A DNA stretch of 8,446 nt from contig DATKNA010000198.1 of NCBI GenBank assembly GCA_035541595.1, positions 1 to 8,446 of the forward strand, read 5' to 3'. The notes beneath the pieces are model-generated. The model ran no database searches and was not told the origin of the DNA. It worked only from the letters and a program-made list of their open reading frames with translations. Source of the stretch: DATKNA01 sp035541595. Its GTDB lineage: Bacteria > Actinomycetota > Actinomycetes > Actinomycetales > Kineosporiaceae. The position numbers were made by a program, and so were the translations under genes. Positions 1 to 5,785 of this stretch are shown in pieces. Each line of letters starts with the position of its first letter. Positions within the stretch are counted from its first letter, which is position 1.

Positions 1-437
1 CCCGCCGCCTCGTCGTCCGCTCGACGACGCCCGCGCCGAGCGCCGCCGCCATCCGAGACCGGACCCGGTCCGCGCCGATCACGAACCGCGCGCGCAGCGG
101 AACGGGCGCCCCGGTCGAAGGCGAGACGACCAGGCCGTCGACGCGGGCACCGGTGTCCCTCACGACCGTCGTCGCGGTGCACCCGAACCGACGAGTGGCC
201 CCCGGCCTGCTGCGCCGCCCGCACGAGGATCGCATCGAGGACGTGCCGGCGCGGGGCGACGAGCAGGTCGACTCCCGCCCACTCCTTGATCGGTCGGGCG
301 TCCTCCTGGTCGCCCGCGCGGAGGACCACCTGTCGGACGGCGGGTGCGCCGGTGTCGAGCACCCGCTGCAGCAGGCCCCACCGAGCCAGCAGGACGACGC
401 CGCCACGGGCCGCCGGACGGTTGGGGAGGCCCCTTCC
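1..437 (-). pseudogene. FAD-dependent oxidoreductase remnant (geranylgeranyl reductase/PHBH-like), 5'-truncated and frameshifted, runs off left edge
   Basis: Reading the minus strand from about 437 down to 199 gives a family-typical stretch with GVVLLARWGLLQRVLDTGAP and then PRRHVLDAILVRAAQQAG. These match the substrate-side segment and the 'R..LD..L...A..AGA' block of FAD_binding_3/geranylgeranyl-reductase-like flavoproteins. Near 199-203 the frame breaks at a run of five C (five G on the coding strand). Removing one base continues the protein as GATRRFGCTATTVVRD and then RARFVIGADRVRSRMAAALG, the second FAD-binding motif (normally GADGxxS; here the second Gly is Arg), open to base 1. The N-terminal Rossmann GxGxxG segment is missing: upstream in frame there is a stop at 459-461 and no credible start codon. 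The gene is therefore both truncated at its 5' end and frameshifted, so I call it a pseudogene. A sequencing error could explain the one-base shift but not the missing N-terminus. Its substrate cannot be told. Confidence 0.72.
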
Positions 438-440
438 TTG

Positions 441-470
441 TATGAGATTAGCTTGGATTCAATCTTATGG
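441..470. other. AT-rich junction between two 5'-truncated divergent genes
   Basis: These 30 bases hold only 10 G/C (33%), in strong contrast to the surrounding DNA. Homology of the minus-strand flavoprotein remnant fades just to the left, and homology of the plus-strand regulator begins just to the right. Stops in both frames lie here (459-461 minus, 449-451 plus). I read it as a scar from a deletion or an excised element. No terminal inverted repeat or target duplication is evident. Confidence 0.45.
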
Positions 471-1342
471 ACGAGGGCGTTGCAGTTCTCAACGGCATCA
501 CACACCGGGACTGGCTCCAGCCCGAACCGACGTCGGTCCGTTGGGTTGATGCGGATTCATCGTTGGAAGTGCTCAGCCGAGGGGGCTTCACCGGCGGCGT
601 TCGACCGGACAACGTCCTCACGACCCGCTACTCACGCTATCCGGCGCTCGCGGACCTGTTCCGCGCGCTGCGCCTCGTCGACCGGCAAGGGGTCGGTGTG
701 CCCCGGATGTACCAGACGATGATCGCGGAGGGCCACCGCATTCCGCTGATCGAGCTCCTGCCAGGCCCACGTGTGCGAACGACACTCACGGGAGAGCCGC
801 TTCTCCCGGTGCTGGCCGGGCTTCTGGCCGGCATCGAACCCGCCGTCCGGCGGCGAGACGTTCGTGTGGCGGTGCTTGTCGACGCCCTCCTCCGGCATCC
901 CTACGTAACGCCGGCGACGGCTGCCCGCGCCCTGCAAACCTCGCCGGCGCGTGCGGAACTGGCCCTCGACGCGGCGGCCTCATGCATGGTCGGTCGCAGG
1001 CCTTTGACCGCCCGTCTGGGCGATGCCTGGATCCTGGACCCGCAGCTCGCATCGACGGCGGTCTCCGGTGCGCTCGGTGAGATCCCGCGCTCGGGCGAGT
1101 TGTTGTGGTTCCGCCGTCGCTCCGCCGGCACCGCTCGGGCTGTGGCCACGGCCTGGCTCGCCGAACACGCCAAGGTCACCTCGGGCGAGGTGGCAAGGAT
1201 GACGGGGATGGCGCAACCGAACGTGTCCACGGCCCTCAGCGCCGCCGTGGGCCAGAGCGGGGGACTGGCCCGCGGTGAGGGCAAAGGCCGCAACGCTCAC
1301 TTCGTTCCCAACACCTCGGTCACACCCGACGCCAGCTCGTAG
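467..1342 (+). CDS. C-terminal part of a Schlafen/AlbA_2-type ATP-binding transcriptional regulator; probably a 5'-truncated remnant
   Basis: The 291-residue frame resembles the C-terminal half of actinobacterial 'ATP-binding protein / putative DNA-binding protein' members that begin with an AlbA_2 (Schlafen) domain. It opens straight inside the HATPase_c_4-like part: VLNGITHRDW (residues 8-16) is the N-box-like NxxxHRDW block. Next come the SRGGFTGGV loop (37-45) and LFRALRLVDRQGVGVPRMY (64-82), which are typical of this family. A helix-turn-helix-like segment lies around 236-262 (VTSGEVARMTGMAQPNVSTAL). The AlbA_2 domain and the first part of the ATPase domain are absent. A TAG stop lies in frame at 449-451, so the frame cannot extend left, and the ATG has no clear ribosome binding site. 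The reading frame itself is undamaged. I infer a truncated remnant that may no longer be expressed; a shortened but functional DNA-binding protein is the alternative. Confidence 0.6.
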   Translation: MDEGVAVLNGITHRDWLQPEPTSVRWVDADSSLEVLSRGGFTGGVRPDNVLTTRYSRYPALADLFRALRLVDRQGVGVPRMYQTMIAEGHRIPLIELLPGPRVRTTLTGEPLLPVLAGLLAGIEPAVRRRDVRVAVLVDALLRHPYVTPATAARALQTSPARAELALDAAASCMVGRRPLTARLGDAWILDPQLASTAVSGALGEIPRSGELLWFRRRSAGTARAVATAWLAEHAKVTSGEVARMTGMAQPNVSTALSAAVGQSGGLARGEGKGRNAHFVPNTSVTPDASS

Positions 1343-1349
1343 AGACGAG
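1336..1349. terminator. Small hairpin in the gap between convergent genes
   Basis: CTCGT-AGAG-ACGAG is a perfect 5-bp stem with a 4-base loop that includes the stop codon of the plus-strand regulator. The only 23-base gap before the stop of the polymerase gene on the other strand follows. A convergent position is where a bidirectional terminator would be expected, but there is no T-run and the stem is short, so the call is tentative. Confidence 0.25.
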
Positions 1350-1365
1350 TCCTCCCCTCCTGCCG

Positions 1366-2445
1366 TCAGTCGACGTCGGGGAGGCCCTGGCCGACCGGCG
1401 GGGCGATCCCGACCGTGTCCGGCCGCGAGCGGCTCGGCATGACCCGCTTCGGCTCGCCCGGCATCTTCGGGTAGTTCGGCGGGTAGGGCAGGTCACCGAG
1501 GCCGCCGGCCGCGTCGCGGTCCGCGAGCTCCAGCAGGGGCTCCAGGGAGTGGGCGACGTCACCGATGGCCGCCATCGGGTCTCCACGACGGGCCACGAGA
1601 TCGGGAACGGTCGCGATCGTGAAGTCCTCCGGATCTGCCTCGCCCAGCTCGTCCCAGGTCAACGGGGTCGAGACCGTCGCCGTCGGCGTCCGGCGCGCGG
1701 AGTAGGCCGAGGCGATGGTGCGGTCCCTGGCGTTCTGGTTGTAGTCGATGAAGACCTGCTCACCGCGCTGCTCCTTCCACCAGGCTGTCGTCACCCTTCC
1801 GGCCGCCCGGCGCTCCACCTCCCGGGCGAAGGCGATGGCGGCCCGGCGCACCTGGGTGAAGGTCCAGCGGGGTTCGATCGCGACGAAGACGTGGAGGCCT
1901 CGACCGCCGCTGGTCTTGGGGTGACCCGCGTATCCCAGCTCGGCGAGCAGCGGCTGCACGAGGTCGACCGCCACGCCGGCGGCGTCCGGGAAGCCGGTGC
2001 CGGGCTGCGGATCGAGGTCCACCCGGAACTGGTCGGGATGCTCGACGTCCGAACAGCTCGCGTGCCACGGGTGGAAGGTCACCGTGCCCAGGTTGGCCGC
2101 CCAGACGACCTCCGCCGGGTTGGTGACCTTGAGAGCGTCCGCGTGTCGCCCGGAGGGGAAGGTGACCCGGCAGGACTCCACGTACGGGGGGACCTTCGGG
2201 GGAAGGCGCTTCTGGTAGACCTCCTCGCCCTCGATCCCGTCCGGGAAGCGCTGCAGGTACGTGGGCCGGTTCAGCAGGGCCCGCAGGAGCGGCCCTCCGT
2301 CCATGGTCGCGATGGTGCGGTAGTACTCGACGAGGTGCCGTTTCGTGCCGGCGGCGCCGCCGAGGCGCGGGAAGTAGACCTTGTCGGGGTTCGAGAGCCG
2401 GACGGCGGTGCCGCCGACGTCGAGTTCCTCGGCCGGAGTGGGCAT
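1366..2445 (-). CDS. Stand-alone LigD-type DNA polymerase/primase (PolD-like)
   Basis: Archaeo-eukaryotic-primase-type polymerase, as in the polymerase module of bacterial LigD. Such enzymes add rNTPs or dNTPs at short gaps and broken ends. From the ATG at 2445 the product is 359 residues, one whole polymerase domain with no ligase or nuclease part. Family landmarks are visible: LSNPDKVYFP (17-26), ERF-like LQRFPDG with QKR (64-80), FHPWH (124-128), the catalytic pair RVDLDPQ (Asp143, Asp145), SGGRGLHVF (179-187) and FIDYNQNARDRTIASAYSAR (232-251), whose Asp234 would be the third metal ligand. AGGA lies eight bases before this ATG. An ATG nine bases upstream (2454) with a GGGG tract is the alternative start. 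It follows the ligase gene after 133 bases on the same strand, like the mycobacterial ligC/polD neighbourhood. I am sure of the family; the biological role (gap filling in excision repair or back-up end joining) is inferred from relatives. Confidence 0.93.
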   Translation of the reverse strand: MPTPAEELDVGGTAVRLSNPDKVYFPRLGGAAGTKRHLVEYYRTIATMDGGPLLRALLNRPTYLQRFPDGIEGEEVYQKRLPPKVPPYVESCRVTFPSGRHADALKVTNPAEVVWAANLGTVTFHPWHASCSDVEHPDQFRVDLDPQPGTGFPDAAGVAVDLVQPLLAELGYAGHPKTSGGRGLHVFVAIEPRWTFTQVRRAAIAFAREVERRAAGRVTTAWWKEQRGEQVFIDYNQNARDRTIASAYSARRTPTATVSTPLTWDELGEADPEDFTIATVPDLVARRGDPMAAIGDVAHSLEPLLELADRDAAGGLGDLPYPPNYPKMPGEPKRVMPSRSRPDTVGIAPPVGQGLPDVD

Positions 2446-2475
2446 GACCGCCATCCTGCCCCAACTCGCGCTGCC

Positions 2476-2508
2476 ACCGACCTGCGGTCGATCCGTGCTA
2501 CGGCACGG
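2476..2508 (-). other. Two hairpins in the ligase-polymerase intergenic gap
   Basis: In the 133-base gap (2446-2578), which holds no gene, CCGTGC-TACG-GCACGG (2493-2508) forms a perfect 6-bp stem with a tetraloop. CGACC-TGC-GGTCG (2478-2490) forms a 5-bp stem with a triloop, extendable by two pairs (one a G-U wobble) in the minus-strand RNA. Both lie just upstream of the polymerase start and could affect its expression or mRNA stability, but short GC hairpins are common by chance in such DNA. No T-run follows either one. Confidence 0.35.
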
Positions 2509-2560
2509 GCGCTCACAGTCTGCACGGTCCTTCTCGGCGGCAGGGGACGGGTTCCGGAGG

Positions 2561-2600
2561 GCTTGCGCCGACCCTGCGTCAGCGCAGGATGCTCGCAAGC
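2561..2600 (-). terminator. Two-tier hairpin spanning the ligase stop codon
   Basis: A symmetric imperfect palindrome: outer arms GCTTGCG (2561-2567) and CGCAAGC (2594-2600), a 5x5 internal loop, inner arms CCTGCG (2573-2578) and CGCAGG (2583-2588), and a 4-base loop containing the ligase TGA stop. There is no U-tract, so it may be a weak actinobacterial-type terminator, an attenuator that lowers polymerase expression, or a 3'-end stabiliser. It overlaps the last codons of the ligase, so some of the symmetry may come from coding constraints. Confidence 0.35.
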
Positions 2601-3649
2601 TCGTAGGTGACCGGCTGCTCCAGCTGGTCGTAGGTGCAGGAGCGCGGGTCGCGGTCGGATCGCCAGCGGCGGAACTGCGCAGTGTGCCGGAACCTGTCGC
2701 CCTCCATGCGTTCGTAGGCCACCTCGACCACGAGTTCCGGGCGCAGCGGCACGAAGGAGAGGTCCTTGCCCGCGTTCCAGCGCGAGACGTTGCCCGGCAT
2801 CCGCCGGTCGGCGGGCGCCTGGGCGTCCGCCCAGTTCCCCCACGGGTGTCCCGCCGCCGCCGCGCCGCCCTCGGGAAGCCGGTACGGCGCGATCTCGTCG
2901 AGCAGCGCCCGCCGGCGGGACATCGGGAACGACGCCGCGACCCCGACATGCTGCAGGGAGCCGTCCTCCCGGTAGAGCCCGAGCAGCAGCGAGCCGACCA
3001 CCGGCCCGCTCTTGTGCCAGCGGAAGCCGGCCACGACGCAGTCCGCAGTCCGCTCGTGCTTGATCTTGTACATCACGCGCTTGTCCTGCACGTAGGGGCG
3101 GTCGAGCGGTTTCGCCACCACGCCGTCGAGCCCGGCCCCCTCGAACGTGGAGAACCACTCGCGCGCCCGCGCCATGTCGGCCGTCGCCGGAGTCACGTGC
3201 ACCGGCGCCCGGGCCGGCGCCAGCGCGTCCAGCAGCAGTTCGCGCCGCTCGCGAAAGGGCCGCGCCATGACATCGTCGTCCGCCAGAGCCAGAACGTCGA
3301 ACGCGACGAACGACGCCGGCGTCTGCGCGGCCAGCAGTCGGATCCGGCTGGCCGCCGGGTGGATCCTGAGCTGCAGGGCCTCGAAGTCGAGCCGGTCCGC
3401 GCGCGCGATGACGATCTCGCCGTCCAGCACGCAGCGGGGTGGGCAGTTGGCCTTGACGGCCTCGACGACCTCCGGAAAGTAGCGCGTCATCGGCCGCTCG
3501 TTGCGTGAGCCCAGCTCGACCTCGTCGCCGTCCCGGAACACGATCGTCCGGAACCCGTCCCACTTGGGCTCGACATGCCCCGTGTCGGGGATCTGCGGCA
3601 CCAGCTTCGCCAGCATCGGTGCGATCGGCGGCATCACGGGCAGGTCCAT
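2579..3649 (-). CDS. ligC: ATP-dependent DNA ligase, LigC type
   Basis: Seals nicks in DNA using ATP through a covalent lysyl-AMP intermediate. From the ATG at 3649 the product is 356 residues, the usual size of mycobacterial LigC, and it resembles that protein along its length. Motif I is EPKWDGFR with nucleophile Lys29; LGSRNERP (46-53) and DGEIV (76-80) follow. Motif III is FVAFDVLAL (114-122), motif IV EGAGLDGVVAK (170-180) and motif V VMYKIKHERTADC (192-204, with Lys195 and Lys197). The C-terminal OB-fold runs from about residue 205 to 345 and includes GSLLLGLY and KDLSFVPLRPELVVEV. I chose this start because GGTGA lies five bases upstream and MDLPVMPP matches the family N-terminus. An ATG at 3661 in the same frame is the alternative. 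It lies 17 bases after rarD and before the polymerase gene, so a shared transcript is likely. No Ku, polymerase or phosphoesterase domain is fused to it. Confidence 0.95.
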   Translation of the reverse strand: MDLPVMPPIAPMLAKLVPQIPDTGHVEPKWDGFRTIVFRDGDEVELGSRNERPMTRYFPEVVEAVKANCPPRCVLDGEIVIARADRLDFEALQLRIHPAASRIRLLAAQTPASFVAFDVLALADDDVMARPFRERRELLLDALAPARAPVHVTPATADMARAREWFSTFEGAGLDGVVAKPLDRPYVQDKRVMYKIKHERTADCVVAGFRWHKSGPVVGSLLLGLYREDGSLQHVGVAASFPMSRRRALLDEIAPYRLPEGGAAAAGHPWGNWADAQAPADRRMPGNVSRWNAGKDLSFVPLRPELVVEVAYERMEGDRFRHTAQFRRWRSDRDPRSCTYDQLEQPVTYELASILR

Positions 3650-3666
3650 CACGGTCACCATGATGG

Positions 3667-4593
3667 TCAGGTCACACCGACCGGCTCCGCCGCCGGAGAC
3701 TCGACCTGCCGACGGCGCGAGGCCGTCCTGAGCGTGTCGAGGGTGAGCACGACGAGCGCGGCCCAGACGAGGGCGAACCCCGCCCAACGGGCCGGCGGCA
3801 TACGCTCGCCGAGCAGCAGGACGCCGCACGCCAGCTGGAGCACCGGCGTGAGGTACTGCAACAACCCGAGCGTGCTCAGCGGCACCCGGCGCGCCGAGGC
3901 CGCGAAGAACAACAGGGGGACGACCGTGGCGACGCCGGCCGACGCGAGGAGCAGGCCCTGCCACGGCGGGTCGGCGGTGAAATGCCCCTGTCCGGTCGAC
4001 CCGAGCCAGGCCAGCAGCAGCGCCGCCGGCAGCGCCAGCACCACGGTCTCAGTGGTGAGGCTGGTGACGGCGCCGACGCCGGCGCCCACCCGGTTCTTGA
4101 TCAGCCCGTAGAGCCCGAAGGTCAGCGCCAGCGCCAGCGCGATCAGGGGCGGCCGGCCGTACGCCAGGGTGAGCACGCCGACCGCGACGGTGCCGATCCC
4201 GACCGCCCCCCACTGCCACGGCCGCAGCCGCTCGCGGAGCACGAGCACACCGAGGAGCACGGTGACCAGCGGGTTGACGAAGTATCCGAGCGAGGCCTCG
4301 ACGACCTGCCCGGAGTTCACCGCGTAGACGTACACCCCCCAGTTGACCGCGAGCAGGAGGGCGCCGACGCCCAGCGTCAGGACGCGACGAGGCGCCGTCA
4401 GCGTCGCCGCCAGGTCCGACCAGCCCCGGGTCGCCGCGACGACGCCCAGGCACACGAGGAGCGACCAGAGCACCCGGTGGACGACCACCTCCACCGCCCC
4501 CGACCGCTCCAGCAGCCGGAAGTACAACGGGAAGACGCCCCACAACCCGTAGGCCCCGATGCCGTACAGAGCCCCCCGGGTCGTCGAATTCAT
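3667..4593 (-). CDS. rarD: EamA-family permease RarD
   Basis: Integral inner-membrane protein of the drug/metabolite transporter superfamily, 308 residues and very hydrophobic, with about ten predicted membrane helices in two EamA repeats. RarD-type signatures are visible: YGLWGVFPLYFRLL near residue 15-28, VHRVLWSLLVC (38-48), NWGVYVYAVNSGQVVEASLG (84-103) followed by YFVNPLVTVLLG, and LQYLTPVLQL in the second half. The substrate is unknown; in E. coli the name comes from a chloramphenicol-sensitivity phenotype, and that role should not be assumed here. The ATG at 4593 has AGGA seven bases upstream. It is first in a probable three-gene transcript with ligC and the polymerase; the 17-base spacing to ligC suggests translation coupling. 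The pairing of a permease with repair enzymes has no obvious functional logic. Confidence 0.92.
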   Translation of the reverse strand: MNSTTRGALYGIGAYGLWGVFPLYFRLLERSGAVEVVVHRVLWSLLVCLGVVAATRGWSDLAATLTAPRRVLTLGVGALLLAVNWGVYVYAVNSGQVVEASLGYFVNPLVTVLLGVLVLRERLRPWQWGAVGIGTVAVGVLTLAYGRPPLIALALALTFGLYGLIKNRVGAGVGAVTSLTTETVVLALPAALLLAWLGSTGQGHFTADPPWQGLLLASAGVATVVPLLFFAASARRVPLSTLGLLQYLTPVLQLACGVLLLGERMPPARWAGFALVWAALVVLTLDTLRTASRRRQVESPAAEPVGVT

Positions 4594-4599
4594 GGGACG

Positions 4600-4605
4600 A
4601 TCCTA
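4600..4605 (-). promoter_or_regulatory. Candidate -10 box for the rarD-ligC-polymerase transcript
   Basis: On the minus strand TAGGAT ends six bases before the rarD ATG. A TAnnnT box at this distance would place the transcription start on the first base of the ATG, giving a leaderless message as is common in actinobacteria. The same bases also contain AGGA at a workable ribosome-binding distance, so the two readings compete. No convincing -35 box is visible. Confidence 0.3.
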
Positions 4606-4620
4606 TGCCCTCTGTCGGCT

Positions 4621-4650
4621 GGCCTCGGGGTTCTGGAGCACCCCGAGGCC
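4621..4650 (-). terminator. 10-bp perfect hairpin downstream of korB
   Basis: GGCCTCGGGG and CCCCGAGGCC are perfect inverted copies separated by ten bases, starting 11 bases after the korB stop in the direction of transcription. The stem is long and GC-rich, with no T-run, as in many actinobacterial terminators. It would separate the kor transcript from rarD. Confidence 0.65.
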
Positions 4651-4660
4651 GGGCGGGTCG

Positions 4661-5785
4661 TCAGTTCACGCGCCAGGTGTCCGAACCGGCGAGCAGGGCG
4701 GCCAGGTCGTCGTCCGTGGCCGGACCGCCGGCGGACGCGACGGCGCCGGCCACCTGATCGCGGACGGCGTCGTCGTAGGTCGGCCGGGACACCGACCGGA
4801 ACACGCCGACGGGCACGTGCGCCATCGACGGGTCGTCGAGCCGGGACAGCGCGAACGCATTGGACGGATCCAGGGCGTGCGCGTCGTGCACCACGGGCGA
4901 CCATCCGCATGCCGCCGCTTCGGCACGGTCGACGACCTCGAGTCCCCCGTCGGCGCGCCGGACGACGGCCCTCGACGGCTCGCCGTCGGCGTCCCCACCG
5001 ACCCGAGACGCCCCGAACACCACGGGTTTCCCGTGCTCCAGCGGCACCAGCCGCGCCTGCGCCTCGTGCCGGTCCTTCAACACCTCGAAGGCCCCGTCAT
5101 TGAAGATCGGGCAGTTCTGGTAGATCTCCACGAGCGCGCCGCCCCGGTGCTCGACGGCCTGCCGGAGCACCGACGTCAGGTGACGGCGGTCGCTGTCGAG
5201 GGTCCGCGCGACGAACGTGGCCTCCGCGCCGAGCGCCAGCGAGATCGGGTTGAACGGCTCGTCGACCGAGCCGACCGGGGTGGACTTGGTGATCTTCCCC
5301 GTCTCCGACGTCGGCGAGTACTGGCCCTTCGTCAGGCCGTAGATCCGGTTGTTGAACAGCAGGATGGTCAGGTTGACGTTGCGGCGGAGCGCGTGGATCA
5401 GGTGGTTGCCACCGATCGACAGCGCGTCGCCGTCACCGGTGATGACCCAGACGTTCAGATCCGGCCGGGAGGTGGCCAACCCGGAGGCGATCGCCGGCGC
5501 CCGGCCGTGGATCGAGTGCAGGCCATAGGTCTCCAGGTAGTACGGGAACCGCGAGGAGCAGCCGATGCCGCTCACGCAGACGATGTTCTCCTTGCGCAGC
5601 CCGAGGTCGGGCAGGAACGACTGGACCGCGGCCAGGATCGCGTAGTCGCCGCAGCCGGGGCACCAGCGGACCTCGGACGCCGACGTGAAGTCCTTCTTGG
5701 ACTGCTTCGGCGTGCCGTCGGGCAGTCGCGGCACACCGTCGAGGCCGCTGCGCGCGACGGGAAGCCCGAGATCGACGGTGCTCAC
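4661..5785 (-). CDS. korB: 2-oxoglutarate:ferredoxin oxidoreductase, beta subunit
   Basis: Catalytic TPP- and [4Fe-4S]-binding subunit of the enzyme that converts 2-oxoglutarate and CoA to succinyl-CoA and CO2 while reducing ferredoxin, a cytoplasmic alternative to the NAD-linked dehydrogenase. The 374-residue product is close in length and sequence to mycobacterial KorB. Visible elements: RWCPGCGDY (40-48) with the CxxC pair Cys42/Cys45, GIGCSSRFPYY (73-83) with Cys76, GRAPAIASGLA (94-104), the TPP motif GDGDALSIGGNH (117-128) ending at NNRIYG (145-150), and YQNCPIFND (222-230) with Cys225. Cys42, 45, 76 and 225 fit the four cluster ligands known in archaeal homologues. The C-terminal ISRPTYDD-like region and DTWRVN end also fit the family. 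The start is GTG at 5785, overlapping the korA stop by four bases (GTGA), so translation is coupled. A strong hairpin follows the stop. No ferredoxin gene is in the window. Confidence 0.96.
   Translation of the reverse strand: MSTVDLGLPVARSGLDGVPRLPDGTPKQSKKDFTSASEVRWCPGCGDYAILAAVQSFLPDLGLRKENIVCVSGIGCSSRFPYYLETYGLHSIHGRAPAIASGLATSRPDLNVWVITGDGDALSIGGNHLIHALRRNVNLTILLFNNRIYGLTKGQYSPTSETGKITKSTPVGSVDEPFNPISLALGAEATFVARTLDSDRRHLTSVLRQAVEHRGGALVEIYQNCPIFNDGAFEVLKDRHEAQARLVPLEHGKPVVFGASRVGGDADGEPSRAVVRRADGGLEVVDRAEAAACGWSPVVHDAHALDPSNAFALSRLDDPSMAHVPVGVFRSVSRPTYDDAVRDQVAGAVASAGGPATDDDLAALLAGSDTWRVN

Noticed and set aside
153..722. Plus-strand open frame of 189 codons at the left end
   Set aside because: It runs across the flavoprotein remnant and into the regulator out of frame, and has no family similarity.
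1549..2610. Long plus-strand open frame (353 codons) opposite the polymerase gene
   Set aside because: Antisense shadow caused by the high-GC third positions; its translation is low-complexity, Arg/Gly/Val-rich and resembles no family, while the minus strand encodes a complete polymerase.
2446..2949. Upstream extension of the polymerase frame into the ligase gene
   Set aside because: The extension overlaps the ligase in another frame, and its translation is Arg/Ser/Thr-rich with no family similarity; similarity begins at the chosen start.
2381..3508. Plus-strand open frame of 375 codons opposite the ligase gene
   Set aside because: Antisense shadow of the ligase; no motifs and a biased composition.
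3662..3964. Upstream extension of the ligase frame into rarD
   Set aside because: Low-complexity translation lying over the 3' part of rarD; known LigC proteins begin at MxLPVMPP.
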